Source of the DNA: an uncultured Bacilli bacterium | GTDB lineage: Bacteria > Bacillota_I > Bacilli_A > RF39 > UBA660 | DNA: 6,215 nt | Reading direction: 5' to 3' | NCBI GenBank assembly: GCA_947627525.1 | Contig: CANQWJ010000076.1 | Location: 1-6,215, forward strand | Part shown: positions 4,891-6,215 of the stretch, one piece after another | Layout of the letters: each line of letters starts with the position of its first letter | Position numbering within the stretch: the first letter of the stretch is position 1 | Program-made: the position numbers and the translations under genes | Notes under the pieces: model-generated | The model's input: the letters and a program-made list of their open reading frames with translations, nothing else | Database searches by the model: none | What the model was told of the DNA's origin: nothing

Positions 4891-5541
4891 ATGTATAGTT
4901 TAACAAATGAACAGAAGAAAAAGATAAAAAAAGAACTAGGAATTATGGTTAATGATATAAATGAACTATTAAAAAAATCAGGAGTAAAAGAGATATCTAT
5001 TAATATCAATCATAGTAAAGAAGATAGAAGTATTATTTCTGATGATGATGAATGGGTAATTCGTTTTTTTAATGGCTCTTGGCGTATATCAATAGAGCAT
5101 AATAAAATGAGATTATTTTCTGATAGTAAATCGATTTTTTGTAAGCCAGACTGGTGGTTATTTGCAAAAAAAAGAAATGGAAGATTTGTTGTTGAAAGAA
5201 GTATAGAAGACTATTGTTATCCCATTGGGTATTCATTATTATTAAACTATGAAACTAATCGTAAAAGAATTATTGAAGCTTTAGATAATGAAGTGAAAAA
5301 TGGAAAGACAGTTGATGAAGAATTAGAAGGTATATCTAGCACTCTTTCTAAGTTATCTAAAGATGAAGTAGAAGTAGAGTTTATGTTACCAGAAACAATA
5401 GGTCAAAGAGCATTGGAGGTTACTAAAGAAGATGGTAAAACTATTGGTGTTATTGATTTTGGTGGAAAACTAGTCAAAGTAGTAACATCGGGAGATATTG
5501 TTTTAGTTCAAAGAGAAAAAGGAAAAGAAAAGATAAAATAA
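4891..5541 (+). CDS. Hypothetical protein, 216 residues
   Basis: I do not recognise this protein. It has no signal peptide or membrane segment and should be cytosolic. Residues 6-31 look like a lysine-rich amphipathic helix. Residues 33-115 look like an alpha/beta region rich in aromatic residues (W55, W64, W88, W89, several F and Y) with an acidic DDDEW patch at 51-55. Residues 119-160 are predicted helical and charged. Residues 161-205 look like beta strands (EVEFML, KTIGVIDFGG, KVVTSGDIVLVQ), followed by a basic tail. The VIDFGGKLVKVV stretch mimics the phosphate-binding loop of actin-like ATPases, but no other such motif is present, so I do not call it one. The start at ATG 4891 is set by AAGGAG upstream. 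It is flanked by terminators on both sides and is probably transcribed alone. Confidence 0.75.
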   Translation: MYSLTNEQKKKIKKELGIMVNDINELLKKSGVKEISININHSKEDRSIISDDDEWVIRFFNGSWRISIEHNKMRLFSDSKSIFCKPDWWLFAKKRNGRFVVERSIEDYCYPIGYSLLLNYETNRKRIIEALDNEVKNGKTVDEELEGISSTLSKLSKDEVEVEFMLPETIGQRALEVTKEDGKTIGVIDFGGKLVKVVTSGDIVLVQREKGKEKIK

Positions 5542-5572
5542 AATGGTTATTATGGAAATCTTTTCTTTTTTT
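5523..5572 (+). terminator. Strong intrinsic terminator after the 216-residue protein gene
   Basis: AAAAGAAAAGAT (5523-5534) pairs perfectly with ATCTTTTCTTTT (5558-5569), and T continues to 5572. An inner AATAA/TTATT pairing (5537-5541 with 5547-5551) is possible. The left arm encodes the basic C-terminal residues of the protein. Confidence 0.75.
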
Positions 5573-5578
5573 GTTCGA

Positions 5579-5607
5579 TTGTTTTTTTCGAAAGTATGTT
5601 CTATAAT
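5579..5607 (+). promoter_or_regulatory. Promoter of the Y-family polymerase gene
   Basis: TTGTTT (5579-5584), a 17-base spacer and a perfect TATAAT (5602-5607) form a strong promoter. Transcription should begin near 5614, so the leader before ATG 5624 is only about ten bases. The ribosome site is the weak GGTGG at 5614-5618. Confidence 0.75.
5589..5602 (+). promoter_or_regulatory. LexA (DinR-type) SOS box
   Basis: CGAAAGTATGTTCT matches the Bacillus-type LexA consensus CGAACRNRYGTTYC except at positions 5 and 14. It fills the spacer between the -35 and -10 elements, so bound LexA would block RNA polymerase. Its placement before a DNA-damage polymerase gene makes SOS control very plausible. 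The presence of lexA in this genome cannot be seen here. Confidence 0.7.
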
Positions 5608-5623
5608 GTAATTGGTGGTGGAT

Positions 5624-6215
5624 ATGGAGAAAAATATTATTTTTCATATTGATATTAATAATGCTTTTCTTTCTTGGACAGCTGTTAAGTTATTAAATGA
5701 AGGATATAAAGAAGATATTAGAACTATTCCTTCAATTATTGGTGGTGATGAAGAAAAGCGTAAAGGAATTGTGCTTGCCAAATCACCAGTCGCGAAAACT
5801 TATGGCATCAAAACAGCGGAAACGATTTATAGTGCTAAAAAGAAATGTCCAAAGTTACAAATATTTCCACCCGATATGAAATATTATAGTGCTACATCCA
5901 AAAAGTTTTTTAAGTATTTAGAAAAATATACACCAGATATAGAAAAACTATCAATTGATGAATGCTTCATGGACATGTCTAACTCAACTTATTTATATGA
6001 TGATTTAATCCTTCTTGCCTATGCCATAAAAGATGATGTCTATAAGAAGTTTGGCTTTACCGTAAACATTGGTATTTCGACTAGTCGTGTTTGTGCTAAA
6101 ATGGCTTCTGATATGGAAAAGCCCAATAAGGTTCATACTCTTTTTTTGAATGAGATCAAAAACAAAATGTGGCCTCTTTCTGTTGATGACTTATATATGG
6201 TTGGACGCCATACAG
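5624..6215 (+). CDS. dinB: Y-family DNA polymerase (Pol IV/UmuC type), N-terminal part
   Basis: This translesion DNA polymerase copies past damaged bases with low fidelity. The gene runs off the window after 197 complete residues of an expected 350-420. Motif I FHIDINNAFLSW gives catalytic D10 and steric-gate F15. GGDEEKRKGIVLAKSPVAKTYGIKTAE (about 40-66) is the fingers region, with basic residues that contact the incoming nucleotide. LSIDECFMD (109-117) supplies catalytic D112 and E113. NIGISTSRVCAKMASDMEKPN (148-168) is the rest of the palm. VDDLYMVGRHT (187-197) opens the thumb helix-hairpin-helix. The start ATG 5624 sits ten bases after the predicted transcription start. A LexA-like box in its promoter suggests induction by DNA damage. 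Whether it is DinB proper or a UmuC/UvrX-like paralogue cannot be decided, because the C-terminal little-finger domain and clamp-binding tail are missing. Confidence 0.93.
   Translation, partial: MEKNIIFHIDINNAFLSWTAVKLLNEGYKEDIRTIPSIIGGDEEKRKGIVLAKSPVAKTYGIKTAETIYSAKKKCPKLQIFPPDMKYYSATSKKFFKYLEKYTPDIEKLSIDECFMDMSNSTYLYDDLILLAYAIKDDVYKKFGFTVNIGISTSRVCAKMASDMEKPNKVHTLFLNEIKNKMWPLSVDDLYMVGRHT

Noticed and set aside
5697..5879. Plus-strand open frame of 60 residues
   Set aside because: It lies within the Y-family polymerase gene in a different frame; the polymerase frame carries all the motifs.
1..6215. Genetic code 4 (TGA as Trp) as in mycoplasmas
   Set aside because: Trp is encoded by TGG throughout and no gene has an in-frame TGA; peptidoglycan genes are also present. 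The lone TGA at 354-356 is in a decayed frame.
1..6215. CRISPR array or insertion sequence
   Set aside because: No regularly spaced direct repeats, no transposase frame and no paired terminal inverted repeats were found.

Overview
This window comes from an AT-rich, low-GC bacterium. It most resembles a cell-walled member of the Bacilli, perhaps an uncultured gut lineage near Erysipelotrichia/RF39; that placement is inference. Supporting points are strong Shine-Dalgarno sites, A/T-rich intrinsic terminators, a Bacillus-like tRNA-Thr, a DinR/LexA-type SOS box, and tryptophan encoded by TGG with no in-frame TGA (standard code, unlike wall-less mycoplasmas).

Layout: (1) 1-65 is the 3' end of tmRNA, followed by a hairpin. 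(2) 66-520 has no intact gene. The minus strand at about 201-520 reads like a decayed gene with two frameshifts and two stops, and a minus-strand terminator-like hairpin lies just beyond its last stop. (3) 555-1193 is a HAD-fold 5'(3')-deoxyribonucleotidase of the NT5C type with its own extended -10 promoter. (4) 1254-4094 is a tightly coupled operon. It encodes a MurL-like epimerase (UDP-MurNAc-L-Ala-L-Glu to the D-Glu form), a divergent MurD that looks like the L-Glu-adding MurD2 type, and a 40-residue acidic protein starting inside the murD stop (TAATG). (5) 4160-4645 is a single-pass membrane protein with an outer cadherin-like beta-sandwich domain, ending in a terminator. (6) 4720-4795 is tRNA-Thr(CGT) with a near-ideal promoter and a terminator. 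(7) 4891-5541 is an unrecognised 216-residue protein ending in a strong terminator. (8) 5624-6215 is the first 197 residues of a Y-family DNA polymerase (DinB/UmuC type), running off the window, with a LexA-like operator between its -35 and -10 elements.

The most interesting part is the murL-murD pair. It implies that this bacterium makes the D-glutamate of its peptidoglycan by ligating L-Glu first and epimerising it on the nucleotide precursor, the route described in Xanthomonas, instead of making free D-Glu with MurI. The neighbouring acidic protein and membrane protein are uncharacterised, but their position makes them candidates for envelope-related roles.
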